Source: Chondrilla cf. caribensis (taxonomy: Eukaryota > Porifera > Demospongiae > Chondrillida > Chondrillidae). From it: 35,000 nucleotides of DNA. The stretch covers positions 1,293,914-1,328,913 of the forward strand of contig OZ026546.1 of NCBI GenBank assembly GCA_964020155.1, written 5' to 3'. The position numbers and the translations under genes are program-made. Shown here in pieces: positions 1 through 9,517 of the stretch. The notes below the pieces were generated by a model that was given only the letters and a program-made list of their open reading frames with translations, ran no database searches and had not been told where the DNA came from. Numbering within the stretch: the first letter of the stretch is position 1; each line of letters starts with the position of its first letter.

Positions 1-347
1 AGTTGTTCCAGTTCATCAGCAAATGTGGAGATCTTGGCCTTCACAAACATTTCAAGGAACTCATTACTGCCCAAGACTGATCCCAGGTGCCTATGACCTG
101 CAGATGTTATATTGATGCCGTATCCATTGAAAATATCTTTGGCCTTTTCCAGACACTGCTCCTTCACCAGCAGCCAGGTCTTTGATGGATTGGGGTGATA
201 TCCATAAGCAGGGCCCAGCTCCTTTATTTTCTACCACCACTCCCTCAAGAATTAAACTTTACCTCCAGCCGAAGCATCATCTGCAAACCACACTTGTCTA
301 CAGAGACCATCCAGATGTCTGATCAATGGGAGTATGCCATAGATGGA
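1..347 (-). pseudogene. Reverse transcriptase fragment (ADD-type retroelement), broken
   Basis: Translating the minus strand gives a continuous reverse transcriptase palm/thumb stretch running off the window start. It contains the catalytic motif QVWFADDASAGG (ADD codons at 276-284), then GPAYGYHPNPSKTW and a segment ending STFADELEQL. This ADD...GPAYGY.PNPSKTW signature is, from general knowledge, common in retroelement polymerases of sponges and cnidarians. Two in-frame stops break it: TAA at 252-254 and TAG at 231-233. The upstream end dissolves into a (TA)n tract near 350. It is therefore a truncated, inactive copy. A C-terminal fragment of a similar polymerase lies at the other end of the window (34306-34746), same strand. 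Confidence 0.75.
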
Positions 348-480
348 CATTATATATATATATATAATGTCCATCTATGGCATTGCTATATATATATATA
401 TCTTATATATATATATATATATATATATATTTTTTATTTTATTTTTTTTATATATATATATATTATTATAATTTGTAGAT
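345..480. repeat. (TA)n-rich simple repeat
   Basis: Long TA runs interrupted by short T-rich stretches. They separate the reverse transcriptase fragment at 1-347 from the non-LTR element. Short ORFs of alternating Y and I on both strands here are artefacts of the repeat. Confidence 0.9.
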
Positions 481-558
481 GGTGATATAAAAATAATGAT
501 AAGTAATGATATGATATATACATAAATTAAGCATATATACACATATATTACACTAAAA

Positions 559-560
<2 letters not shown>

Positions 561-592
<32 letters not shown>
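561..592 (-). repeat. (TAA)n microsatellite, probable 3' tail of the non-LTR element
   Basis: Ten to eleven ATA/TAA units begin about ten bases beyond the stop codon of the minus-strand polymerase ORF. Non-LTR retrotransposons that lack poly(A) often end in short tandem repeats. Position and orientation fit the 3' end of the element at 603-3403. No target-site duplication was found. Confidence 0.55.
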
Positions 593-594
<2 letters not shown>

Positions 595-602
595 ATATAC
601 AT

Positions 603-2054
603 CTAGACATTACAGCAAGACATAACAGCCTCGGCATTAAATCTTTGAATAGTGACACTGATTCTTTGACATAAATAATGAAAAGATTGGCAGTCTGCAG
701 ACCTAGACTTGATAAGATGGCCAAGTTCCTTCAAAAATGACATGGCCTCATCTCCAAAAACTCCAAGTGTTTCAAAACCAATGGGAACAAAATGGTGGGT
801 GTGGGCCAGCTCGTGGTAAAGTAATTTCTTGTGGGATTCCGCTCGATTGGCAATTGAGGCAGGTCCTGCGGCTGCTAGGGATACATATGAATGTGCAAAC
901 GAATCCCAGACTGTTACATCCCATGTAAGAGCCCGACCTCTTTTCCAAGGCACGATTGTAACACCATCAGCATGTTTGCCATCAGTACGACAAAGGCCGA
1001 CAGGCTCGAGGATGGAAGGCAAGTCGGCTGCAGCCAGACTTCGCTTGATGACATCATTCAAGGCTGCATGGCGTGAATGGACTCCTGGCTTTTTGCGGCA
1101 ATGAAGACCGTGGGTCCCATGTATGTCAACTTGGTTGCCGCAAAGAGTGCATTTGTGTACAGAGCACAATGGCAGACCCAAACGCAATCCAACTCCAATC
1201 CTCACAGCTTCGTCTTCTAAACGGAGACCCAGTGATGATACTGGTGGTGCTGTCAGCCAAGCACCTGTTTCCTTTCTCTGCACTGCCAGCAAGCGGCCTT
1301 TGACCTGAGGAGTAGCACCCTCAAGAAGTCTAGTGAAGGCAGCGCTGACGTGTGGCTTGTCCCAGGCCTTTTGCTTGGATGAGTCTGACTCTGAGGGGGG
1401 AGCACTAGTGTGACCGCAGGACCAAATGGCAAGAGCTTCAGCCTTGAAGGTGTTGGGAGCACTGAACATGGAACCGGGTAGGATCCTTTTGGAGATACAA
1501 GAGCTACCTGCAGCAGATGCTAAGTAAGCGGAGGGTGCCAGCATAGTAAAGCTCCTGATCCCCAGTCCCCCTGACTTGATTGGCAGAGATGCTTGAGACC
1601 ATGCTTCTTCGCTCAAATGGATGTTGCAAATTGATTCCAAGAGAGTTCGTTGAAGGCTATCTAAATCAGACAGGATGGAAGATTGGAAGCAAGGGGCCGT
1701 GCGGAGGATGTAGAGTATCTTTGGAAGGGAGAACGCATTCCTAAGTAGGCACAATGCGTCTTGAGAATGTAGGAGGGAAAGCCTCTCACCCATCACTTCC
1801 AGGGCTCTCAGCTTTGAAGTGAGTACATCATCCAAGGACTGCCTACCACCAATTGGAGATCCAAGTAGACAGGCATCTTTGGAGTCCACACATTTGAGAT
1901 CTGGAGAAACTGCAAGCATGGAGTTCTTAGTAGATGATGAAGAACAGATGACCTCAGATTTTTGATGATTGAGTACCAAACCAAGAGAGTCCGCAGCTTC
2001 TTCTAATTTTTGGAGGTCTCCTACTACCTCTTCAATGGTGCCCCCAAGAGTTCC
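603..2054 (-). pseudogene. Non-LTR polymerase, C-terminal part: RT thumb, zinc knuckle and restriction-like endonuclease
   Basis: The frame is open from 2054, starting GTLGGTIEEVVGD, which normally follows the RT catalytic Y-x-D-D, and runs to a stop at 603. Thumb and connection come first. Counting from the TTG at 1979, CTLCGNQVDIHGTHGLHC at about residues 277-294 is a CCHC-type knuckle. HSRHAALNDVIKRSL and then HADGV with WDVTVWDSF (about 336-361) fit a PD-(D/E)XK-like endonuclease. In R2-type elements this nuclease nicks the target for target-primed reverse transcription. The 1.45 kb open frame suggests recent activity of the lineage, but the missing catalytic Asp pair makes this copy inactive. 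Confidence 0.75.
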
Positions 2055-3403
2055 AGATGGCTGAGGAGGTGGTGGATAGTCAGGCTGAAAAGCAATGGGC
2101 CAAGGGGGTCTCCCTGCTGAACACCTTCTGCTGATTCCACTATATTGTTGTCGAAGAACAAGTAGGATGGATTTCTATAAGCTGAAAAAACTAAAGGATA
2201 TATTTCAGGAACGTGTTCCAAGACAGAAAGAAGCATCTTGTCCCTCCTAATGCTGTTGAAAGCATTGCGGAAGTCAATTTTGAGTATCAGTTGGTTGGAT
2301 TGCATGTTGTGAAGGTAAGTTCGAGCGATGTGGACTGCAGCTTCAGCACCCATTGGTGTTCCATAACCCAATTGGAGTGGACTTAGTAAATCACCCATTG
2401 CCTCTTGGATAGATTGACTCACACACTTGGCTACCAAACGTCTCAAAGTACAACCCACTGCTATCGGTCTGACTCCGCCATCAGGCCTTGTCAATGCAAT
2501 CAGTGATGCACCAAAGAAAAATGGTCTTGCCTCATCCAGGACCTCACCTTTGATAACAAAATTTACAAAACGGCAGAGGGCATCTTGTAGCAGGTTGGCA
2601 CCAAGTCCTGATCTGCTCGTGAAGAGATCTTTAAGGTGCTGGGGCCTTAATCCATCAGGGCCACCTGCAGAACCAGCTGGGAAAGAACGGATAGCAGCAA
2701 GAATATCAGATGGAGTTACTACAATTGAATTAACTGCAGATTGGATTGGCTCCGGTGGGCTTTCAAAAGAGGGATTACGAGGTGGGTGTTTTTCCTTGAG
2801 AAGGTCCAATGTTTGGCTATTTACGGGTGCAAAGCTATCATTGGAGCTGGCAATCCGAACAGCTCCCCTAAAATCACCCACTTCCAACTTGGAAGCCACA
2901 CGGGCAGCTAGATTTTTGAGAGGATCTCTGACGGTGCTGTGTTTGAACTGTTGGTGGGTGCCTGTTTCTATGTCGGTTTCCTCATTTACTACACGTTGGA
3001 TGAATGAAGCTAGGTTTCGCCTGTTTCCCCCTCTACAGGGGGCACGAAGACACCTCCGACTAAAAAGGAAAAGACGGTTCCATGCTTCTTCGTTGTTATC
3101 CGAGCACACACCATTCAGTATCTCAGACAGCTTCCTCGCAACTGCATCTCGAGCGGGGCGGGGTATCCTACTGATGATCCTAGTGTTAGAACGACCAGGG
3201 TTCAAGGGAGTAGTATTCAAATCAATTGCTGCTGTTGTGGTCGATGGTGGGTCCGGTGGAGGGTTTGACGGAATAGGGGGCTGTTCGGAGCCTGGACATC
3301 TTGATGTCACTGGTCCGTGGATTCTGATGTTTCCATCCTGTCGCATCTGCAAGTTCAGGCCACAAACTGAACAAGGGGCCTTTACTATATCCGGACGTGG
3401 CAT
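2024..3403 (-). pseudogene. Non-LTR polymerase, N-terminal part: Cys/His motif plus RT fingers and palm to motif B
   Basis: 459 codons on the minus strand. Residues 11-36 carry C-x2-C...H...C (CSVCG ... IHG ... RCPG), a possible nucleic-acid-binding finger. A helical region follows, then RT motifs: PAGSAGGPDGLRPQHL, GASLIALTRPDGGVRPIAVG, motif A LKIDFRNAFNS (catalytic Asp about residue 377) and motif B EGVQQGDPLGPLLFSL (about 426-441). It then leaves frame and stops after LLSHLELLGAPLKR. In relatives the palm continues into Y-x-D-D, which is absent here. The reading frame resumes in another phase at 2054. The start Met is the first in the frame; the true N-terminus may differ. Confidence 0.75.
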
Positions 3404-3600
3404 ACTTGAAGGAATTTCGCGCTTTCGAAGTCGATTGCTCGTGACTTGTCGAGATGAAATTGGAGAAGACGACTCTTTCGCAATAGATCGATGAATTCTT
3501 ACACTGGGAATGATGAAAGGAGAAGTTTTTCCGAGATAAAATAAGCAATAGGGAGGATGTTTCGATCAAGAAAACTGTCTGACCCTGTCATCCCTGTCAT

Positions 3601-3978
3601 CATTGGCGGCCATTTTTGTATATGTATATATATATATTGGAGATTATTTATTATATATATAAGTTTAAGGAGTTGGGTACCATTTGAAAACTATGACACT
3701 ATATAATTGTAACAACTGTAACATACATTGATTCAGTCATATATAAAAAGAAGTGTATGTGTACATAATAATGATGAATCGAGTAGTACAGGTACAGTGG
3801 TCACACATGGGATTCTACTGCTATTTGTACAGTGTGCAATACAAATACAATATTGTCAATGAGTATATAGCTGCTACAGTAACAGTATACGTTCAATCAA
3901 ATTTGTATTAGCATGCAAAACCTGGCCATGTACCATTCAAAACATCAACTCGGAGACTGAAGTGAACAGGATGATCAA
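3601..3978. other. Intergenic, no gene seen
   Basis: AT-rich sequence between the non-LTR element and the first tandem unit, with a short TA run near 3620. No convincing ORF, exon or repeat partner elsewhere in the window was found. Confidence 0.5.
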
Positions 3979-4336
3979 CATTATAAGAATGCTCCTGTTG
4001 GTAGTGTACAAAATCAATGTGTGATATTTTTATTTGCCTAGGAAAACTTGCATGTACACAACCACACATTAGAGTATGTCTACATCTGTCATTTACAATG
4101 TCACACAACCTGATAGCATGGACAATGCACTTTGAGAGAAAGTTCAACAATGCACTTTGTTGTGGTCAAAGAAGACTTAGTTCAATTATTCGTCAATAAG
4201 GCCTATAAGTATGGTAACAATGGTTATGTGAGTCCAACCCTTGCCAAGCCAAGTACATAGTAGTGGAGTTGCCAACGAACATGAACTAGAAGCAAGTGCA
4301 TAGGTGTAGGGAGCTAATTGGAATTCCTTTCACTGT

Positions 4337-4353
4337 GTGTGTGTGTAATATGT

Positions 4354-4390
<37 letters not shown>
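4337..4390. repeat. (GT)n microsatellite, unit A
   Basis: GT dinucleotide tract with one interruption. The homologous tracts in unit B (10997-11190 and 18719-18953) are much longer and more complex. Confidence 0.9.
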
Positions 4391-4391
<1 letters not shown>

Positions 4392-4690
4392 TAGTGTAAT
4401 GTAGTTCAATTTGTAGTTTAATTTTTCTTTCTTCTTTCTATTTTTCTTTCCATATGTATGTTTTAATTTTGTGTCTGCATGGGTTCTATATTACCTATAT
4501 TTGCTGTTGTTATTATTAATAGTATAGTATTTCAAAGGCGTACCGATTTTTGCCATGCATTTCACATAACTATACTCAACCATTATATATATATATATGT
4601 AATAATGGTGAAAAAAAATAAAAAATAAAATGTGAGTGATATTTACATCTACATGTAAGCATAACACACTGCCGTACTGTACACATACAA

Positions 4691-5465
4691 CATAAGAAGT
4701 TATTGTGATCACATACCCTACATTCCACACCTATAGGTGACGAAATATCAAAGAAGAATGAATTATAATCAGGTTTTTTTACATATATTTTCATGTAACT
4801 CACTCGATTTTATTTCTTTGGTCTTTATTCTTTCAGCATGGTAAAATTCAGCATATTTGCAATTGAATGATATTAAATTTGTAGCTACAGCTCCGATCAC
4901 GACTCCGCCAATCGCTTTTTAAAAATTTGAGTGAATCCCATACTTTAGAATAGGGTGACGCCCATTTCCGTCTTTTAGGTGACTAGGGAGCCCCGATTTA
5001 GCCTACTTCCGGCAGAATGACGTAGTGCTCTAAGGGAGGATTCACCTAGTCCCATTGTCAACGTGTGATAGTCTTTTGGAACTGCGCAGTTTTCAGTTTT
5101 CTGGGAAGCTCAATCCTTCAGTTATTGCGATAAGTTTTGCGTTTATCTGTTAACGTCACATAGAAGTGTCTATTTCTTCGCTGTCATACTTTTCTGATTT
5201 GCCGCGTTACTGTATCGGAATGACTCTCCAACGTCGAATCTCGAAGTAGGATTCTGTGTTCTTATTCTTGTTTTTATTGTCGAAGCGAACTAAATGATGT
5301 TCTGTGTTCTTTGTTATTATTATCGGAGCGTCAAATCTCGAAATGGGATTCTGTGCTCGTTGTTGTCAATTCGTTATATCTCGAAGTAGCTAGCTAAGAA
5401 CCTTCTGTGTGTGAGAATCTGTGATCGGTGTTAAGCTAATAATCAATTTCTCTTCTTTTGCACAG
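4691..5465. other. Unit A-specific insertion, upstream part
   Basis: Absent from unit B, so either inserted in A or lost from B. It holds degenerate internal repeats of the type TCTCGAAGTAGGATTCTGTG (near 5240, 5335 and 5380) and several CpG-containing blocks. It ends in a pyrimidine-rich tract and CACAG that look like a 3' splice site for the exon at 5466. No complete upstream exon could be assigned. Confidence 0.45.
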
Positions 5466-5634
5466 CGAAGAACTTGAAGCTATTGTGACCCGCTTTGGCG
5501 AAGATTTTGAGGAAGAGACCATTCGCCGTTGGGTTGAAGAACTGGGTAAAGTTACTGTAAAGTACTGGGAAACGGTTACCGATGACGACAACAAAATGGC
5601 GGTGGCATGCGGCTTCGATCGACATTCCATCTGA
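5466..5634 (+). CDS. Candidate terminal coding exon, unidentified protein
   Basis: A pyrimidine-rich stretch ending TTTTGCACAG at 5465 is followed by 55 open codons and TGA (5632-5634). The peptide begins EELEAIVTRFGEDFEEE, continues TIRRWVEELGKVTVKYW and ends FDRHSI. It is acidic, with even composition and no simple repeat, which suggests real coding sequence. I do not recognise the family. No matching upstream exon is visible, and the block is missing from unit B, so it may be a captured or transposon-borne exon. Confidence 0.4.
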
Positions 5635-5963
5635 TTAGTACCAAAAAAAAATCAAAGGACAGGAATGTATCACATCAACAAAATGAGCGCAACAACTTCA
5701 TATGAACACTAACATAATCCAATAATATAACACAATAATTATGTGCACATATACAAAAAATAGCACCATATCACGTTGACAGTGGATACAGAATTATAAT
5801 GAGGTACATGTATATATAGCAGAATAGGTAACATTTACTGGTACAGCATACACACAATGGGTAAGATCCTGTGAATCTGCGGGAGTTGGGCTTGACATGA
5901 AGTAGTAAAATACACACAAACATGAGCAGGGGTTGATAGTAGGCACAAGGAGGGGAATTCCCA

Positions 5964-6158
5964 ATGATGTCGCAATCACTGTTGCTGCTGCAAGATGGGG
6001 GAGTTAATGATCAGCTCCCAGGGACTACCGTGTTCACTGTCAACTGCACAATTCACACACGGGTGTCCTTTGGGGGCTGCCAGGGTGCGGATGCCGGTCA
6101 ACAGACAGTCACTTCTGAGTCCACCAGAGCCGCAGCCACTAATGCACAGCTGATGTAA
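5964..6158 (+). CDS. Small ORF conserved between tandem copies, function unknown
   Basis: 64 codons starting MMSQSLLLLQDGGVND and ending at TAA. The counterpart in unit B (19683-19961) is longer because the stop is a Gln codon there. Between copies a length change of 3 bases keeps the frame. About six of ten substitutions are synonymous in this frame, mildly favouring coding on this strand. An antisense ORF also exists. No motif is recognised and no splice model is certain, so coding status is doubtful. Confidence 0.25.
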   Translation: MMSQSLLLLQDGGVNDQLPGTTVFTVNCTIHTRVSFGGCQGADAGQQTVTSESTRAAATNAQLM

Positions 6159-6501
6159 CATGCTCATGCATCCTCTCTCAAACAAGGCAGGTCTTCGAGC
6201 GAAGCTTTATCCTCCCCTCAAGTCTTAATAAGATCCCAGTAGGCGGCGGAAAAGGCGGAGTCTCCAACAAGAAGCCAGGGAATCCCGTCAAGCCCACCTC
6301 ACTTTGAAAAACGTATTTCAACGGATCAGCATCGCGAACGACATACGGCAGACGCGCAATGCCGTAAACGGTCCTGGTGACAGGCCAGACTAGATGACAT
6401 CCATTTTGGCAGACATTTGTGTATGACGTCAGTGGCCTGAAAAGATGGCGATTCAACCTGTTTCGGTTGTGTTCCTATAGCTACTGTTGTGGATGTATCC
6501 A

Positions 6502-6576
6502 TAGTAGGCTCAGCTACGTATACTTATTTGGATTGGGGAGGCCAGTCTAACTACGTATACCTAACCCAACCTACTA
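6502..6576. repeat. Hairpin MITE, copy 1
   Basis: Imperfect inverted repeat: one arm starts TAGTAGGCTCAGCTACGTAT, the other ends CCAACCTACTA, around a short GGGAGGC centre. Conserved flanks reach about 6455-6613 when compared with the copies near 8862 and 21944. It lies in the 6305-6895 segment that unit B lacks. Confidence 0.6.
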
Positions 6577-6929
6577 TAGTCAAAGCAAGTTTCTGCACGT
6601 AGTGCACGCCTATTATGTTCAAGTTTAATCAACAGTATATACATTTTAACTTCCTTCTGCGAGCCCCAGCAGACTCTGTCTGACCTAGTTACCGAGCGGA
6701 TTAGCGAGGCTAATTGATCGTGACCTATCGTTAGCAGGTAAGAAGTTGCAGCCCACGCATCTAATGATAAATGGTCTCAAGTGTGGCAATGAAATTTTTA
6801 TGTCCGGTTTTGGGACAATATCCCAAATTTCCGTCGCGAATATTGTAATAAATATATTAAGCGTCGGGCAAGACGTTATCGATCGAACCCTACCACCCAA
6901 AGTGGGTATGCACCAAGTGTGAGACGACG

Positions 6930-7490
6930 GTAAGTTTTCCAATACAAGGCGCTTACTTTTCCCGTCACGTCGGTGGAAGTTTCATTTTTTGTCTGCTTCC
7001 CCGACGTCAAGGTAAGGCTTGAAGATGACGTTCAACTGTATGGAGCAATAAATGAGTCCATCTGCAATTTTTTACGAATGGCTTTCTCCCAACTCTTTCG
7101 AAAGAAGGGCGGTCATTACAATACATTGTCGGGTGATGTGAAACGTCGTCCATTGTGGGAGCCATTTTGACGTTTGGCATTTTATTGTGACCTCGCGATA
7201 TCGATGACGATGTCAATGAAAAATGCGAGGGGTTCTGGACTTCGTTCACAACTAGTTATGACGTGTCATTGTGTTCATCAATCAGGCTGCATATTATTGC
7301 CAATGAGTGTCTATTATGCTCGATACGTATCTATGCACTTGCATCATACATGCCCTGTCCTTCCAAAGTCTCTTTTGGAACGTAAGAATGTGACTATTTT
7401 CAACTGACAATTTGTTATTACTCTACAAGTGATACCGCAAGGCCTATTGTTCATCACGAGAAACTTGATTGACAGTTTCATTGTACACAG
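6930..7490 (+). other. Candidate 5'-leader intron of sulfotransferase-like gene 1
   Basis: A consensus donor ACG|GTAAGT at 6930 and a second AAG|GTAAGG at 7012 precede an acceptor TTGTACACAG ending at 7490, 15 bases before the start ATG. All three sites are kept in unit B (donors 19990 and 20092, acceptor ending 20576). This fits a non-coding first exon spliced to a single coding exon. It is inferred from consensus and conservation in a recent duplicate only, which is weak evidence. Confidence 0.4.
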
Positions 7491-7505
7491 TCTCCGCCAG
7501 CTACC

Positions 7506-8552
7506 ATGAGGACAATTCGTGTTAAGACAATATTTCCTATTATCTGTTTCGCTGCCGGGGTTGTCAGCTTAGCCTTTTTCCGGTCGTCGAAATCCGCAAC
7601 CTATGAAAGCGCTTCATGCCTTAAAGATGGTTATGAAGAAAGGATTCTCCGAACTCAGGTGAGTGATCTACCTGAGGTGAACACTCCAGTATGTCGAATG
7701 ACGTCAGCTTCAACTCACGAAAAGGACTGTAAGGGAAATCAAAGTCTTCCAGAGTTAATATTCGTAGCAGGGATTGAAGGAAGTGGACACCATTTGATAT
7801 CAGTATTTTTCGATTCTCTAGCAAAAAAAGTCAGACCAAAACCTTACGAAGTAGTTGATTATTCACCGATGCTTAACTTGTTGGATCCAGGAGACATGCT
7901 AAGTAACCGGAACATGGGATTTGGAATCATTCGCAAGCGTCTCTTTCGCAACAGACTATCCCCGCTATTGAAGAAAATGAACGAGATTAAGAAAGGAGGT
8001 GGGAGAGGAATGATGGTGGCCTCGAATTCTTTCCCAATGGGTCTTAGCGCACTTACAACTGCTCGACCTGACTTACTAGTTTTAAAGTACTTTGATTGCG
8101 TCTTGTACAGATTGAAAATTATTGTCACTAAACGTCACCCTCTCCTGGCCATCACGTCAACTTTGAGAAGATTTGGTATGAGACGATTTGCTCTTTATGG
8201 AAGGAAAGCGCTGAACCCTTTTCCCCCAGAAGACAATCCCTACATTATGCAGGCACGGATAACAGAAGACCAATTGATCTACCTGGACCAGCAGGTTCGA
8301 AGGTTTTCATGTAACCAACTCCATTTTGTGAACATGGAGGAAATTCTGTCTAATCGAACGAGACAGAAAGAGTTGAAAAGTCTAGCAAATTTCCTCAACC
8401 TCAACAATGAGGAAACATCGGCATTTCTAAATGCAACTGTGATACCTCCAGTAACACAAATAAACTTACCTCCTGATTGTGCCAATTGCACCAATAAAGT
8501 ACTTTATGAGTTCTTTGAAGACCGCAAAGGCATGTGGCCGCTAATGGTGTAA
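7506..8552 (+). CDS. Sulfotransferase-like type II membrane protein, copy 1
   Basis: 348 codons in one open frame; the ATG sits in CTACCATGAGG, a good eukaryotic context. A hydrophobic anchor spans about residues 8-25 after a short basic N-terminus, giving a Golgi-type signal-anchor topology. The variable stem (26-80) contains the NQS sequon. The core opens with LIFVAGIEGSGHHL (84-97), matching the P-loop-like PAPS 5'-phosphosulfate-binding loop of sulfotransferases. IIVTKRHPLLAITSTLRRF (205-223), with Arg210 and Ser218, fits the 3'-phosphate-binding segment. Conserved Cys residues lie at 198, 269, 325 and 328, with sequons near 283, 309 and 327. The predicted role is transfer of sulfate from PAPS to a glycan or protein in the Golgi lumen; the substrate is unknown. 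It is about 89 percent identical to copy 2. Confidence 0.8.
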   Translation: MRTIRVKTIFPIICFAAGVVSLAFFRSSKSATYESASCLKDGYEERILRTQVSDLPEVNTPVCRMTSASTHEKDCKGNQSLPELIFVAGIEGSGHHLISVFFDSLAKKVRPKPYEVVDYSPMLNLLDPGDMLSNRNMGFGIIRKRLFRNRLSPLLKKMNEIKKGGGRGMMVASNSFPMGLSALTTARPDLLVLKYFDCVLYRLKIIVTKRHPLLAITSTLRRFGMRRFALYGRKALNPFPPEDNPYIMQARITEDQLIYLDQQVRRFSCNQLHFVNMEEILSNRTRQKELKSLANFLNLNNEETSAFLNATVIPPVTQINLPPDCANCTNKVLYEFFEDRKGMWPLMV

Positions 8553-8815
8553 AATGTATCACTGCTATTGATCATTGTTTATAACGAGATTCATGGTCAT
8601 GCTATGACATAAATTCATCCTAGTTCTGTAGAGTTAATTACTCTTATTATGTAGACAAGAATAATGAACCATGATTTTTATATGTATAATATTTTCCTCT
8701 GAGTCAATAGACAGTAACTATAGTCTGACTTGAATACTTTTTGCAGCTACTGTAATTACATACTCAAATCTCACAGTGTCTCATTCCATAATTATTTATT
8801 ATTATTAGTTACCTG
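8553..8815 (+). other. 3' flank of gene 1
   Basis: Non-coding sequence closely matching the flank of copy 2 (21639-21895) with small indels. Gene 3 shares almost nothing directly after its stop. No certain polyadenylation signal stands out. Confidence 0.4.
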
Positions 8816-8861
8816 ATTCTACGTGTTTCGGTTGCGTTCCTCCTTTTTGTGGATGTAACTA

Positions 8862-8936
8862 TAGTAGGTCAGGTTAGGTATACTTATTTGGACTGGGGAG
8901 GTCAGTCTAAATAAGCATACCTTACCTAACCTACTA
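8862..8936. repeat. Hairpin MITE, copy 2
   Basis: Arms of 34 nt (8862-8895 and 8903-8936), beginning TAGTAGGTCAGGTTAGGTAT, differ at about four positions and flank a 7-nt centre. Homologous sequence extends to about 8815-8973. The orthologous copy in unit B is at 21944-22018, so this insertion predates the tandem duplication. Confidence 0.65.
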
Positions 8937-8973
8937 TCGTAAGAGCGAGGTTCTGCACATAGTGCACGCCTAG

Positions 8974-9517
8974 TTATTAGTTATTACTTAATGACCACTA
9001 ATCAATGACTGTTTGTTATTAATCACTGCTATAATTATTTGAACTGTATCTGGTTTGTTGATTCTATAAACTTGAAACAGTACCAATATACCATCATCTA
9101 CTATGTAAGCAGGTATCAGATGATGTCGGAAATGAATTGATTCTAGCAGTTTATGAATATTATGAATTTAATAATAATTCTATAGTTAGACTATTAATTC
9201 CTAATAACTACGTAATAGACTAATGATTTGAATGTAGGCATTGACAAACTAAAAGGTTCAATGGGAATGTATGTGCCTGAAATACTGAAAACATGCTGAT
9301 TTACTCAAATCACCATACCATGAGCAGGTTGAGAAGCTAGCTAGGTACTATTCAAAGACACTGAAGCCAATAGTGTACAGGATGTATCACATGCATAATT
9401 CCCAAGTCTAGGTATTCAATGTGTCATAACCTTAGGAGTACCAATACATTCCATGCACAGAATCTCATAGCATGGCGAGAAGGGTGGATGATTAGGGTAT
9501 CTCTTAGATCTATATAC
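8974..9517. other. Intergenic, no gene seen
   Basis: AT-rich sequence that is collinear with 22045-22569 in unit B. No convincing ORF on either strand. Confidence 0.5.

Larger units (their letters stand above)
561..3600 (-). mobile_element. Non-LTR retrotransposon with C-terminal zinc knuckle and restriction-like endonuclease (R2/R4/CRE-type layout)
   Basis: A near-complete but disabled element on the minus strand. The order is: N-terminal Cys/His motif, reverse transcriptase, CCHC-like knuckle, PD-(D/E)XK-like endonuclease, (TAA)n tail. This single-ORF layout with the nuclease after the RT is known from R2, R4/Dong, CRE and related non-LTR clades. The ORF is split by a frameshifting internal deletion near 2050. 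The 5' limit is not defined; about 200 bases upstream of the ORF start hold no visible coding sequence. Clade assignment within RLE-bearing elements is open. Confidence 0.7.

Noticed and set aside
2427..3494. 355-codon + strand ORF
   Set aside because: Antisense to the reverse transcriptase frame, whose motifs are unmistakable; composition is Ser/Arg/Leu-rich as expected for a shadow.
6973..7170. 65-codon + ORF upstream of gene 1, conserved as 19987-20223 in unit B
   Set aside because: It crosses two strong splice donors and lies in the putative leader intron; similarity is expected from the recent duplication.
7859..8128. 89-codon antisense ORF found in all three sulfotransferase-like genes (also 20945-21214 and 30446-30715)
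   Set aside because: It is the antisense shadow of the most conserved part of the sense gene; conservation follows from the sense protein.
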